In this document: one piece after another, positions 22,541 through 31,734 of the stretch
Numbering within the stretch: the stretch's first letter is position 1
How the letters are laid out: the number at the start of each line of letters is the position of its first letter
Assembly: GCF_006440735.1 (NCBI RefSeq)
Contig: NZ_VFUA01000050.1
Coordinates: 1 to 44,081 of the forward strand
Length of the DNA stretch: 44,081 nt
From: Mesorhizobium sp. B2-7-1
GTDB taxonomy: Bacteria > Pseudomonadota > Alphaproteobacteria > Rhizobiales > Rhizobiaceae
Direction of reading: 5' to 3'
Program-made: the position numbers and the translations under genes
The notes under the pieces: model-generated
Told to the model about the DNA's origin: nothing
Seen by the model: the letters and a program-made list of their open reading frames with translations, nothing else
Database searches by the model: none

Positions 22541-24126
22541 CCGCCCATGCCGCTGCGCGGCAACTTGATCATCTCGCCGAAGCGGGCGCGCAACTTGTCG
22601 TCGAGCAGGCGCGAGACATGGCGCGGGAAGCGCTCGGCAAGCACGCGCTTCTTCTCGGCGATCGCCCGCGACAGGATGTCGGGCCGGCCCTTTTCGTTCC
22701 ATTCCTTGGGCGAGAAACGGTCGCCGACGGCGGGGTAGAAATATTCCGTCTGCATCAGCTTCAGCGTCTGATCGTTGCCGAGATAGTGCCCGGGACCCTT
22801 CATGCAGACATCGGCGATGGTGTCGATCGACAGCGCCTCGTCGGTCACCTCGATGCCGCGCACGCAGCGCAGGCAGTGACCGAGCATATCGTTGTCGATA
22901 ATCAGGCTTTCGAGGCAGAAACCGAGCAGCGAGGCATGCATGCCGGCTGACTCATAGACGAGATTGAGGCCGGCAAGACCGGCCATCACGTCGGTGATGC
23001 CCTTTTCATAGCCGGACTGGATGTCGGGCAGTTTCGAATCCGTCATGCCGGCGGCCGAGCCGCCCGGCAGGTCGTAGTACTGCGCCATCTGCGCGCAGGC
23101 CGCGGTCAGCACTGCCTGCTCGGCGGAGCCGCCGGACATGGCGCCGGTCCTGAGGTCGGAGACGAACGGCCAGGTGCCGAAGATCGCCGGATGCCCGGGC
23201 TTGATGGCATTGACATAGACCAGGCCCATCAGCACTTCCGCCACCGCCTGCACGACGGCGCCGGCAATCGCCGCCGGTGCGGTGGCGCCGGCCTGGCCGG
23301 CCGACAGAAGCAGGATCGGAATGCCGCCTTCCACGCAGGCTTCCAGCACGCCGCAGGCGTCCTCGGCGAACTTCATCGGCGGCACCACGAAGCAGTTCGA
23401 GTTCGACACGAACGGCCGCGCCCGGAAATTCTCCTCGCCGCCGGCGATCGCATAGAGCATTTCCAGCGCCGGCTTGACGTTCTCGCGCACGGTGAACGAG
23501 GTACCGACATGCTTGGATGTCCCCGTCACGCAGGCATAGAGCGTGTTGAAGTCCATATCGAGCGGGTCGGGAATGTCGCGCGGCACCATGGTGCGCTGGA
23601 AGAAATGGATGTTGTCCAGCCCGTCGACGAGACGGGCGGCGTCGTAAAGATCCTGCAGCAGCGATTCGCGGTATTCGCGCTTCTCGACATCGACCAGATG
23701 CACCGCCGCGCCCGCCGTGCCGTAGTGCACGCGCTTGCCCTGGATCAGCATGTCGTGCTTCGGATCCTGGCCGTAGAGGGTGAAGTTGCGCGCAGCCTTC
23801 TTGATGGTGTCCAGCACCAAGGCGCGCGGCAGCCGGATGCGGCCGTCGTCGCCATAGGTGCCGCCAACGCGGACCAGCGCTTCGATGCAGGACGGGATGG
23901 CATTGGCGAAGCCGACTGTCTCCAGCAGCGTCAGCACCGCTTCGTGGATGCGTTCCCGGTCGTTCTGGCTCAATGGCCCGTAGCTGCCGCCTTCGAGGCC
24001 GGCCCGCACCGGACGGATGTCGTCGGCCAACGGCGCCGCCCGCATCGCGCGGCGCGCTTCGCGCCCGCCGGAACGCCGCGAACGCTGGTCCGACGACGAT
24101 TCCTGCTTCTCGAGAGCCACTGACAT
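22537..24126 (-). CDS. MttB-family (trimethylamine/betaine-type) corrinoid methyltransferase
   Basis: This 529-residue protein belongs to the MttB family of methyltransferases that move a methyl group from a quaternary or tertiary amine to a corrinoid protein. Conserved segments include YGPLSQNDRERIHEAVLTLL, HYGTAGAAVHLVD and DLPGGSAAGMTDSK. The frame has no internal amber codon, so it is a non-pyrrolysine member. In that branch a glycine-betaine methyltransferase (MtgB) is characterised, but most are untested. No corrinoid protein or activating partner is encoded nearby. The ATG at 24126 is used because GGTGGAG lies 7 bases upstream; the ORF extending to 24627 crosses the terminator region. 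Its TAG stop lies inside a 105-bp repeat. Confidence 0.85.
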   Translation of the reverse strand: MSVALEKQESSSDQRSRRSGGREARRAMRAAPLADDIRPVRAGLEGGSYGPLSQNDRERIHEAVLTLLETVGFANAIPSCIEALVRVGGTYGDDGRIRLPRALVLDTIKKAARNFTLYGQDPKHDMLIQGKRVHYGTAGAAVHLVDVEKREYRESLLQDLYDAARLVDGLDNIHFFQRTMVPRDIPDPLDMDFNTLYACVTGTSKHVGTSFTVRENVKPALEMLYAIAGGEENFRARPFVSNSNCFVVPPMKFAEDACGVLEACVEGGIPILLLSAGQAGATAPAAIAGAVVQAVAEVLMGLVYVNAIKPGHPAIFGTWPFVSDLRTGAMSGGSAEQAVLTAACAQMAQYYDLPGGSAAGMTDSKLPDIQSGYEKGITDVMAGLAGLNLVYESAGMHASLLGFCLESLIIDNDMLGHCLRCVRGIEVTDEALSIDTIADVCMKGPGHYLGNDQTLKLMQTEYFYPAVGDRFSPKEWNEKGRPDILSRAIAEKKRVLAERFPRHVSRLLDDKLRARFGEMIKLPRSGMGG

Positions 24127-24302
24127 GGAAGCACTCCACCTTTTGTCTTTATCTGCGAGACGGTCCGCGGCGGTTGGTCCACCATCGGCCTGCCTCGTCC
24201 CCTTCTGGCCCCGACTATGCCGCCGGCATTGGTACAGCCTATGGGCCAACCAATCCCGTCGAATATGCCAGAATGCTAAACCGGTAAGCCTGAGCCCAAA
24301 CA

Positions 24303-24333
24303 AAAAAGAGCCGGCGCTGTGCCGGCTCTTTTT
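24303..24333 (-). terminator. Rho-independent terminator after the MocR gene
   Basis: A perfect 13-bp stem, AAAAAGAGCCGGC with GCCGGCTCTTTTT, around the loop GCTGT. On the minus strand it lies 17 bases after the regulator's stop codon and ends in five T, a textbook intrinsic terminator. The A tract on the other side also allows termination in the opposite direction. Confidence 0.9.
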
Positions 24334-24349
24334 GGAAGTTCTGTGGCGA

Positions 24350-25843
24350 TCAGGCGGCCGCGGGCCTGCGTCCGGCGGCGGTGGCGAGTTCGCGGATGCC
24401 CGGCTCGATATGCTGCAGCGAGATCGAGGAGATGCCCAAGCGCATGAAACGAGAGGGCTTTTCGCTGCGGTCGAAGAACCGGTCGCCGGGTTCGATGATG
24501 ACGCTGCGCGACGCGGCGGCTTCCGCAAGGCCGCGTGAATCGGTGCCGCGCGGCCCTTCCAGCCAGAGCGATGTGCCTCCCGCCGAGTCGGTGGAGCGCC
24601 ACTCCGGCAGGAAAGCGGAAATCGCATGGACCAGACGCTTGCGCCGCTCGTCGAAGGCGGTGGAAAGCCTCCGCACCAATGCCTCGTGATGGCCCAGCGA
24701 CAGGAACAGCGCCACGGCGCGCTGGTTGTTCGCCGGCGGGTGCCTGAGCATGAAGCGGCGCAGCGCGCGAAGCTCGGCGATCAGCCCGGCCGAGGCGACG
24801 ATGTAGCCAAGCCTGAGACCCGGAGCCAGCGTCTTCGACATCGAGCCGACATAGATGACGCGGCCCGAGCGATCGAGGCTCTTCAACGCCTGCTGGGGCG
24901 CCTCGTCGAGCAGCTGGCTGTCATAGCCGTCCTCGATGATGATCTGGTTGTTGCGGTTGGCGCGCGCCAGGAGGTCCTGCCGCCGCTCGGCCGACAGCGG
25001 CACCATGGTCGGGCAGTGGTGGCTCGGCGTGACGAAGACGAAGCCGGAATCGCTGGGGATCGACGAAGTCACGATGCCGGACTGGTCGACCGGGACTGGC
25101 TGGATATCGGCGCCGGCCAGCCGGAAGATCGAGCGGGCGTCGGGATAGCCTGGATCTTCCATCGCCACTTTCGAGCCCTTGGTCATCAAGAGCGAGGCAA
25201 GCATATAGAGCGCGTTCTGCGCGCCCAGCGTCACGATGATCTCGTCCGGATTGGCGAAGATGCCGCGCCGCGGCAGGAGCCTGGCCTGGATCTGCTCGAT
25301 CAGCAGCGGATCGTCGCGGTCGACCATGTCGGATGCCCAGTTGCGGATCTCCAGCACCGCCAGCGCCATGCGGTTGCATTCGCGCCATTCGGCGGTCGGA
25401 AACAGCGCCGGATCGAACTGGCCGTAGACGAACGGGTAAGAGGACTTGATCCAGTTGTCATGCTTGGCCGGCGGCGGCATGTCGCTTGCGGCGATCTGCC
25501 GGCGCGCCTTCCAGTCGATCTCGTTCTGCTGGTCGGGCGCCTTCTGGTGCGGCTTGGCGGGGGTGGCCAGCACGTCAGGGTTGACGAAATGGCCGCGCCG
25601 CTCGCGCGCCACCAGGAAGCCCTGGTCGACCAGCTGCTGGAAGGCGAGCACCACCGTGCCGCGGGCAACCCCAAGTTTTTCCGCGAGAATTCGGCACGAC
25701 GGCAGCGGCATCGAGGCGGCGATCTGTCGGTCTAGAATGGCCGCGACGATCGCCTGGCGGATCTGCGCCTGGAGGGTTTGGCCGGATTCAGCCGAAATCC
25801 GGAACAGGCCGGACCATATGGCCGTGTCATTGCGCTGTGGCAT
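24350..25843 (-). CDS. MocR-family regulator (GntR HTH + aminotransferase-like domain)
   Basis: This 497-residue protein joins a winged HTH (about residues 20-90, ILAEKLGVARGTVVLAFQQL) to a fold-type I aminotransferase-like domain. Lys337 in VGSMSKTLAPGLRLGY is the expected PLP-binding lysine. MocR proteins sense PLP or amino compounds and control amine or vitamin B6 metabolism. The ATG at 25843 follows GAGGAAG. A strong terminator separates it from the MttB-like gene downstream on the same strand, so a link between the two is only positional. It ends in an Ala/Gly/Arg-rich tail. Confidence 0.9.
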   Translation of the reverse strand: MPQRNDTAIWSGLFRISAESGQTLQAQIRQAIVAAILDRQIAASMPLPSCRILAEKLGVARGTVVLAFQQLVDQGFLVARERRGHFVNPDVLATPAKPHQKAPDQQNEIDWKARRQIAASDMPPPAKHDNWIKSSYPFVYGQFDPALFPTAEWRECNRMALAVLEIRNWASDMVDRDDPLLIEQIQARLLPRRGIFANPDEIIVTLGAQNALYMLASLLMTKGSKVAMEDPGYPDARSIFRLAGADIQPVPVDQSGIVTSSIPSDSGFVFVTPSHHCPTMVPLSAERRQDLLARANRNNQIIIEDGYDSQLLDEAPQQALKSLDRSGRVIYVGSMSKTLAPGLRLGYIVASAGLIAELRALRRFMLRHPPANNQRAVALFLSLGHHEALVRRLSTAFDERRKRLVHAISAFLPEWRSTDSAGGTSLWLEGPRGTDSRGLAEAAASRSVIIEPGDRFFDRSEKPSRFMRLGISSISLQHIEPGIRELATAAGRRPAAA

Positions 25844-26253
25844 GGGAAATCTTCCTCGGATGGCCAGCTGTTTTCACTTGGCTGGACCAGTGGAGTGTAT
25901 GGGTGGCATAAGGGGTTGCGCCAATCAATTTTTCTGATCGCTGGGATTTATGCCAGTGATCTATCAAGGCGCGATGCGGAGCATCGTCGCCCCGCGTTTA
26001 GGCGCGATGCGCAGCATCCAAGCGCGACGCGCAGCGTGGTCGAGGCACCCACCCAAGGCGCGATGCGCAGCAATCGTCGCCCCGAGCGCGCAGCCCCTTC
26101 ACCGTCCAAAACCACCTCTCATCAAAGCGTGATGCAGTGCGGCAATGCCACGCTTGAACGAAATGGAAATCGGCTCGATAGAATGACGCGCCGACACGCG
26201 CCGGAAACATCCGGCCTGTTAAAATGGTCTAAAAACCCGCCAGGAGCCCGCCA
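25844..26253. other. 410-bp intergenic region with degenerate repeats
   Basis: No gene is seen between the MocR gene and pgi. The stretch holds four copies of a degenerate unit GGCGCGATGCGCAGCATC (25968, 26001, 26021 and 26057), of which the first and fourth are followed by GTCGCCCC. The remainder contains the promoter regions of the divergent MocR gene and pgi. No clear -10/-35 pair was identified. Small ORFs here are low-complexity and lack start signals. Confidence 0.6.
25968..26075. repeat. Four degenerate copies of an 18-bp GC-rich unit
   Basis: Unit starts: 25968 (GGCGCGATGCGGAGCATC), 26001 (GGCGCGATGCGCAGCATC), 26021 (AGCGCGACGCGCAGCGT) and 26057 (GGCGCGATGCGCAGCAATC). Distances between starts are 33, 20 and 36 bases, so this is not a regular tandem array. 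Each unit is partly self-complementary (GATGC...GCATC). Function unknown. Confidence 0.65.
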
Positions 26254-27897
26254 GTGGACCAGTCATCCTTCGACAAGCAACTTGCCGCCTTGCGCGATCA
26301 GCGCGCGGCGGCCAAGGGCTCGATGCGCGAGGCCTTCGCCGCCGATCCCAAGCGCTTCGAGGCATTTTCCGCCACTGATGGCGACCTTCTGCTCGACTGG
26401 TCGAAATGCGCCGTCGACGCAAACACGATGACGATGCTGGAAAAGCTCGCGGGTGCGGCCGATCTCGAGGGACGCCGCGCCGCCATGTTCGAAGGCAAGA
26501 AGATCAACATCACCGAGAACCGCGCGGTGCTGCACACGGCGCTGCGCAACCTGACGGGAAAAAGCGTCATCGTCGACGGCCAGGACACCAAGGCCGACGT
26601 GATTGCCGTGCTAGACGCCATGGGCGCTTTCGCCGACGCCATCCGCTCCGGCAAGGCGGCCGGCGCCACCGGCAAGAAGATCACGGACATCGTCAACATC
26701 GGCATCGGCGGTTCGGATCTCGGCCCGGCGATGGTGACGCTGGCGCTTGCGCCCTACCATGACGGGCCGCGTGCGCATTATGTCTCCAATGTCGACGGCG
26801 CCCATATCCACGACACGCTGAAGGGCCTGTCTCCCGAAACGACTTTGTTCATCATCGCCTCCAAGACCTTCACCACGGTCGAGACGATGACCAATGCACA
26901 GACGGCGCGCGATTGGGTTCAGAAGGCGCTCGGCAAGGAAGCGGTCGGCAAGCATTTCGCCGCCGTCTCGACCGCGCTCGACCTTGTGGCGAAGTTCGGC
27001 ATCGAGCAGGACCGCGTCTTCGGCTTCTGGGACTGGGTCGGCGGCCGCTATTCGGTCTGGAGCGCCATCGGCCTGCCGGTGATGATTTCCGTCGGTCCGC
27101 GCAACTTTCGCGCCTTCCTCGACGGCGCGCATGAGATGGACGAGCATTTCCGCACCGCGCCGATGCAAAAGAACCTGCCGGTGTTGCTGGGATTGATCGG
27201 CTGGTGGCACCGGGTCGTGTGCAAATATCCGGCCCGTGCCGTCATCCCTTACGACCAGCGCCTGTCGCGCCTGCCGGCCTATCTGCAGCAGCTCGACATG
27301 GAATCGAACGGCAAGAGCGTCACGCTGGGCGGCACCGCGGTTGCCACGCCGACCGGCCCGCTGGTCTGGGGCGAGCCCGGCACCAACGGCCAGCATGCCT
27401 TCTTCCAACTCCTGCACCAGGGCACCGACTTCATCCCGGTCGAGTTCCTCGCCGCCGCCGTCGGTCACGAGCCCGAACTGAAGCACCAGCACGATCTCTT
27501 GCTCGCCAACTGCCTGGCGCAGTCGGAAGCCTTCATGAAGGGGCGCACGCTGGACGAGGCGCGCGCGCAGATGCTGGCCAAGGGCATGAAGCCGGCCGAT
27601 GTCGACAAGATCGCGCCGCACCGGGTCTTCTCGGGCAACCGCCCTTCGCTGACCATTCTCTACCGCAAGCTCGACCCGCGCACGTTGGGCCGGCTTATCG
27701 CGCTTTATGAACATCGCGTCTTCGTCGAGGGCACGCTGTTCAACATCAATTCCTTCGACCAATGGGGTGTCGAACTCGGCAAGGAATTGGCGACGGGCCT
27801 GCTGCCTGTCGTTGAGGGCAAGGAGACTGCCGCAAAACGCGACGCCTCGACTGCCGGACTGGTGGCTCATATCCACCAATTGCGTGGCGCGGAGTAA
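26254..27897 (+). CDS. pgi: Glucose-6-phosphate isomerase
   Basis: This 547-residue cytoplasmic enzyme interconverts glucose 6-phosphate and fructose 6-phosphate. Both PGI signatures are present: FGFWDWVGGRYSVWSAIGLP and GQHAFFQLLHQGTDFIP, along with the sugar-phosphate-binding GIGGSDLGP. Length equals the bacterial norm. The start is a GTG (26254) with AGGAG 7-8 bases upstream. A HAD-family phosphatase follows after 5 bases on the same strand and is probably co-transcribed. Confidence 0.98.
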   Translation: MDQSSFDKQLAALRDQRAAAKGSMREAFAADPKRFEAFSATDGDLLLDWSKCAVDANTMTMLEKLAGAADLEGRRAAMFEGKKINITENRAVLHTALRNLTGKSVIVDGQDTKADVIAVLDAMGAFADAIRSGKAAGATGKKITDIVNIGIGGSDLGPAMVTLALAPYHDGPRAHYVSNVDGAHIHDTLKGLSPETTLFIIASKTFTTVETMTNAQTARDWVQKALGKEAVGKHFAAVSTALDLVAKFGIEQDRVFGFWDWVGGRYSVWSAIGLPVMISVGPRNFRAFLDGAHEMDEHFRTAPMQKNLPVLLGLIGWWHRVVCKYPARAVIPYDQRLSRLPAYLQQLDMESNGKSVTLGGTAVATPTGPLVWGEPGTNGQHAFFQLLHQGTDFIPVEFLAAAVGHEPELKHQHDLLLANCLAQSEAFMKGRTLDEARAQMLAKGMKPADVDKIAPHRVFSGNRPSLTILYRKLDPRTLGRLIALYEHRVFVEGTLFNINSFDQWGVELGKELATGLLPVVEGKETAAKRDASTAGLVAHIHQLRGAE

Positions 27898-27902
27898 AGG
27901 GA

Positions 27903-28628
27903 TTGGCGGATATCAAGGGAATATTGTTCGACAAGGACGGCACCCTTGTCGACTTCAACACAACCTGGCTCGGCGTCGCCGACTTCATGGCGATGGATGC
28001 CGCCGAGGGCGACCGCTGGAAAGCGGATCGGCTGCTCGCCGCTGCCGGCTTCGACTTCGTCACGAAACGCTTCAAGCCCGATTCGATCTTCGCCTCCGGC
28101 TCGAACATGGACGTCGTCGAGCTCTGGTTCCCGCGTCTGTCCGAGCAGGATCAGATGCACGCCGTTTCCCGCTTCAACGAGATCACCTCGGTACAAGGCT
28201 CGGCCATGGCGGTCGCGCTACCGGGCGTCATCGACTCGCTGCGGACCTTGCACAAACGATCCTACCGCATGGGCGTCGCCACCAACGATTCGACCAGCGG
28301 CGCCGAAAGGACGCTCGCCACGCTGGGCATCGCGCAGCTCTTCGATGCCGCCTTCGGCTATGACGCCGTCGCCAATTCCAAGCCGGCGCCCGACACGGTT
28401 GTCGCTTTCTGCGACCTGACCGGGTTGAAGCCGGGCGAGATCGCCATGGTCGGCGACAACCGCCATGATCTCGAAATGGCGCGCGCCGGTGGTTGCGGCC
28501 TGGCGGTGGGCGTGCTCTCCGGCACTGGCACGCGAGACTCGCTGGCGCCGATGGCGGACGTCGTTCTGGAGTCGGTCGCCGACCTGCCGGATTTCCTTGC
28601 CGCGCGGGTGAACGTGCCGGCAGGCTAA
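27903..28628 (+). CDS. HAD-family phosphatase (phosphoglycolate phosphatase-like)
   Basis: A 241-residue HAD hydrolase with all four motifs: FDKDGTLVD (nucleophile Asp near residue 10), ATND, the SKPAP lysine, and GDNRHDLEMA. The cap insertion between motifs I and II places it in subfamily I, like phosphoglycolate phosphatase (Gph). The start is a TTG at 27903, with GGAG of the pgi stop region 8 bases upstream; no ATG fits before motif I. It is coupled to pgi. Its 3' end overlaps the convergent methyltransferase gene by 4 bases. Substrate: a small phosphorylated metabolite, not identified. Confidence 0.9.
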   Translation: MADIKGILFDKDGTLVDFNTTWLGVADFMAMDAAEGDRWKADRLLAAAGFDFVTKRFKPDSIFASGSNMDVVELWFPRLSEQDQMHAVSRFNEITSVQGSAMAVALPGVIDSLRTLHKRSYRMGVATNDSTSGAERTLATLGIAQLFDAAFGYDAVANSKPAPDTVVAFCDLTGLKPGEIAMVGDNRHDLEMARAGGCGLAVGVLSGTGTRDSLAPMADVVLESVADLPDFLAARVNVPAG

Positions 28629-29335
28629 GCAGATTTGGCAACAAAAGCGAACACGGCGCTTGGCTTCGGCACGCTGCCGCCGTTTCCGCCGACATCCGGC
28701 ACCTGGTATTCGCCGAGCAGGCAGAGCCGCGGTCTCGGCAGCCAGGCGCGGCCGGGATCGCCGACCAGCACATCGATGTCGGCAGCGAGGCATCGGTCGA
28801 AGAAGGGCAGCATCCGCTGCCCCACGTCCTGCGCGTAGAAGACATCGCCCGCGAGCACCAGGTCGACCGCCGGCGGCGGGCCGGCGGTGACGTCCTCGTC
28901 GCATATCTGGATGGTGACGCCATTGGCTTCCGCGTTGAGGCGGAGCGCCACGACGCCGTTGCGGTCTATCTCCGCCGCGATCACCGCGCGCGCCCCGGCT
29001 TTTGCCGCCGCGATGCCGACCAGCCCGGAGCCGGCGCCGAGGTCGAGCACCCGCTTGCCGGCAACGATTGATGGACGGTCCAGCACATAGCGCGCCAGCA
29101 CCGCACCGCCGGCCCAGGCATAGGCCCAGTAGGGCGGCTGCGGCTCGGGCCGACTTTCGTCGCTGTCGTCGCCCGGTTCGAGCAGCCGCCGCAGGCCGCT
29201 GCCGGGATGCGCCAGATGGAGCCTGATCTCCGGCACCGACGGCACCGGCGCCAGGTGCATGCTCGCCTTGATGAATTCCGCCGGATCGAGCCGCTTGCCT
29301 GGTTCCGGTGTCTTGCCGGCGGAATAATCGCTCAA
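28625..29335 (-). CDS. Class I SAM-dependent methyltransferase
   Basis: A 236-residue methyltransferase with the SAM-binding motif VLDLGAGSGLVGIAAAKAGA and the acidic end of strand 2 (AAEID), followed by DLVLAGDVFYA. The sequence PPYWAYAWAGGAVLARYV before motif I is typical of the Nnt1/ETFB-lysine methyltransferase group, so a protein or amine substrate is possible. The start is taken as TTG at 29335, which overlaps the stop of the acyl-CoA ligase gene (TTGA), because the segment DPAEFIKASM upstream of the first ATG looks conserved. The ATG at 29260 is the alternative. Confidence 0.85.
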   Translation of the reverse strand: MSDYSAGKTPEPGKRLDPAEFIKASMHLAPVPSVPEIRLHLAHPGSGLRRLLEPGDDSDESRPEPQPPYWAYAWAGGAVLARYVLDRPSIVAGKRVLDLGAGSGLVGIAAAKAGARAVIAAEIDRNGVVALRLNAEANGVTIQICDEDVTAGPPPAVDLVLAGDVFYAQDVGQRMLPFFDRCLAADIDVLVGDPGRAWLPRPRLCLLGEYQVPDVGGNGGSVPKPSAVFAFVAKSA

Positions 29336-31275
29336 GCCTGGTCCCGCAGCGCGCGCCGCAGGATCTTGCCGACAGGCGTCTTCGGCAGCTCGGTGCGGAA
29401 CTCGATGAATTTCGGCCGCTTGTAGCCGGTCAGGTTCTCGCGGCAATAGGCCATCAATGTCTCGACGGTGAGCGCCGGGTCCTTCTTGACCACAAACAGC
29501 TTTGGCACTTCGCCGGAATGCTCGTCCGGCACGCCGATCGCAGCCACTTCCAGCACGCCGGGGTGATGCGCCACCACCTCTTCCAGTTCGTTCGGATAGA
29601 CGTTGAAGCCGGAGACCAGGATCATGTCCTTCTTGCGGTCGACGATCTTGGTGTAGCCGCGCTCGTCCATGAAGCCCATGTCGCCGGATTTGAAGAAGCC
29701 GTCCTCGGTCATCACCTTGGCGGTCTCGTCGGGCCGGTTCCAGTAGCCGGCCATCACCTGCGGACCGCGGATGCAGATCTCGCCGACTTCGCCGAGCGGC
29801 ACATTGTTGCCGTCGTCGTCGCGGATGGCGATTTCGGTCGAAGGCAGCGGCAGGCCGATCGTGCCGGTGAAGTCGGTCGAGCTGAACTTGTTGGCGGTCG
29901 CCACCGGCGAGGTTTCGGAGAGCCCGTAGCCTTCGCTCACCGGACAGCCGGTCAGCGCCTTCCAGCGTTCGGCGACGCCCTTCTGCACCGCCATGCCGCC
30001 GCCCAGCGTCAGGATCAGCGGCTTGAAGTCCAGCTTGCGGAACTCCTCATTGTTGAGCAGCGCGTTGAACAGCGTGTTGAGGCCGGGAAAGATGTGCATC
30101 GGGTATTTCGCCAGTTCCTTGACGAAGCCCGGAATGTCGCGCGGGTTGGGGATCAGCACGTTCTGCGCGCCCTGCTGCATGCCCATCAGCGCGTTCACCG
30201 TCAGCGCGAAGATGTGATAGAGCGGCAGCGCGCAGATGAAGTTGAGATGCGCCGGCTTCGGCTTCACCGTGTAGGCGTCCTCCACCCACAGCGAATTCTG
30301 CGCGACGTTCGAAAGCACGTTGCGATGCAGCAACACAGCGCCCTTCGAGACGCCGGTGGTGCCGCCCGTATATTGCAGGAAGGCGATGTCGTCGCCGGAG
30401 ACCGTGGGCGGCTTGAAGGCGATCGTCGCGCCGGTCTTGAGCACGGCGTTGAATTTGACATGGCCGGGCAGCGACCATGCCGGAACCATCTTCTTCACCC
30501 GCCGCACGACGAGGTTGACGATGGCGCCCTTGAGGCCGCCCAGCATGTCGCCCATGGCGGCGACGATGACATGCTTGACCGGCGTCCTGGCGATCACCGC
30601 CTGCAGCGTGCCGGCGAAGTTCTCGAGGATGACGATCGCCTGCGCGCCGGAATCCTTCAACTGGTGCTCCAGTTCGCGCGGCGTGTAGAGCGGATTGACG
30701 TTCACCACCGTATAGCCGGCGCGCAGGACTGCCATCATCGCCACCGGATATTGCAGCACGTTCGGCATCATCAGCGCCACGCGCGCGCCCTTCTCCAGGC
30801 CTCTTGCCTGCAGGTAGGCGCCGAACGCGGCCGACAGCCGCTCGAGTTCCGCATAGCTGATCGACTTGCCCATGCACACGAAGGCCGGCTGCCCGCCGAA
30901 TTGCTTGCAGGCGCCGACCAGGAACTCGCCGATGGACTTGTAGGGCAGGGCGCCGATCTCGGCCGGCATATTCTTGGGATAGCTTTTCAGCCACGGCTTT
31001 TCCGGCAGGCCGACGGTGAGCTCGGTGATCGCTTTCGGCAGGCCCTTCGAGGCGGTGGTCGGCTTGGTTGCCGGCTTGTCCACTTTCGCGGCTGCGGCCT
31101 TGGTCTTTGCCGTTGCGGGCTTGGTGGTGGTCGGCTTTGCCGCCGCCTTGGCAGACGCTGCCTTTGCGGCCGCCTTGGCCTTCGGCGTGGCTGCGGCCTT
31201 GGCAGGCTTGGTCGCATCGCTTTCGGCGGCGGCCTTGGCCTTTGCCGGGGCTGTCGTCTTGGCTGCTTTTGCCAC
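29332..31275 (-). CDS. Long-chain acyl-CoA ligase with histone-H1-like N-terminal tail
   Basis: This AMP-forming acyl-CoA synthetase activates fatty acids to acyl-CoA. Visible motifs are the P-loop YTGGTTGVSKGA, GYGLSETSP, GEICIRGPQVMAGYWNRPD and the catalytic C-terminal lysine region PVGKILRR. The unusual feature is an N-terminal stretch of about 79 residues made almost only of Ala, Lys, Pro and Thr (for example TPKAKAAAKAASAKAAAKP), like histone H1 tails. The GTG at 31275 is preferred because AGGGAGA lies 6-8 bases upstream (647 residues); an ATG at 31332 has a weaker site. The methyltransferase gene overlaps its stop by 4 bases, so the two are translationally coupled. Confidence 0.9.
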   Translation of the reverse strand: MAKAAKTTAPAKAKAAAESDATKPAKAAATPKAKAAAKAASAKAAAKPTTTKPATAKTKAAAAKVDKPATKPTTASKGLPKAITELTVGLPEKPWLKSYPKNMPAEIGALPYKSIGEFLVGACKQFGGQPAFVCMGKSISYAELERLSAAFGAYLQARGLEKGARVALMMPNVLQYPVAMMAVLRAGYTVVNVNPLYTPRELEHQLKDSGAQAIVILENFAGTLQAVIARTPVKHVIVAAMGDMLGGLKGAIVNLVVRRVKKMVPAWSLPGHVKFNAVLKTGATIAFKPPTVSGDDIAFLQYTGGTTGVSKGAVLLHRNVLSNVAQNSLWVEDAYTVKPKPAHLNFICALPLYHIFALTVNALMGMQQGAQNVLIPNPRDIPGFVKELAKYPMHIFPGLNTLFNALLNNEEFRKLDFKPLILTLGGGMAVQKGVAERWKALTGCPVSEGYGLSETSPVATANKFSSTDFTGTIGLPLPSTEIAIRDDDGNNVPLGEVGEICIRGPQVMAGYWNRPDETAKVMTEDGFFKSGDMGFMDERGYTKIVDRKKDMILVSGFNVYPNELEEVVAHHPGVLEVAAIGVPDEHSGEVPKLFVVKKDPALTVETLMAYCRENLTGYKRPKFIEFRTELPKTPVGKILRRALRDQA

Positions 31276-31734
31276 CTGTCTCTCCCTGTCGCCTTCGATC
31301 TGGGCGCCGCCTCCGAAAGAAGCGTCCTCCATGCCGGTCCGGATCTTCCGGGAAATCCCGCCCATCGTCTATGTATTGCCTCTATCGGCGACCGTGCAAG
31401 CCTTGCCCCAGCGGCAATGCGGGGAAAGATTTGTCGTCGAAATCTTGTGGGTTCGACGGCCTCGCGCATCGTGCCTGGACGGCATGGAGACCTTGGCGGC
31501 ACGCCTCGCGAGCTCGTTTCGCGGAGCGGTAGATCAATAAAAAAATGCCGTCGTTAAGAATGTCGTGAGCAGAAAAAACTACTCACTTTTTCTCCTGTTG
31601 GAGCAAAAACTAGATTCTTTTCCTGCTTCCCATGGGGTACGCAAACGAGGTGTTCCAAAGGCGAAGAAACGGTGCTTATATGCGCCCTTCGCGAGCCTGA
31701 TAGAAGGGCTTGAGAGAACATCAGGGAGTGCTCA
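31276..31734. other. 459-bp intergenic region upstream of dppA
   Basis: No gene is supported here. The right part is AT-richer than its surroundings and must contain the dppA promoter. A possible pair is TTCCAA and TTATAT with 17 bases between, ending near 31679, but the match to consensus is weak (3 of 6 in each). The left part holds the promoter region of the divergent acyl-CoA ligase. A 79-residue minus-strand ORF (31554-31793) overlaps dppA and has no family or start signal. Confidence 0.5.

Noticed and set aside
22537..24627. Extended start of the MttB-like protein at 24627
   Set aside because: The extra 167 residues cross the MocR gene's terminator and 3' end; the ATG at 24126 has a good binding site and fits the family.
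25968..26075. CRISPR array
   Set aside because: Only four degenerate units, irregular spacing and no cas genes.
29308..31557. 749-residue plus-strand ORF antisense to the acyl-CoA ligase
   Set aside because: His/Arg/Asp-rich shadow; the ligase on the other strand has all catalytic motifs.
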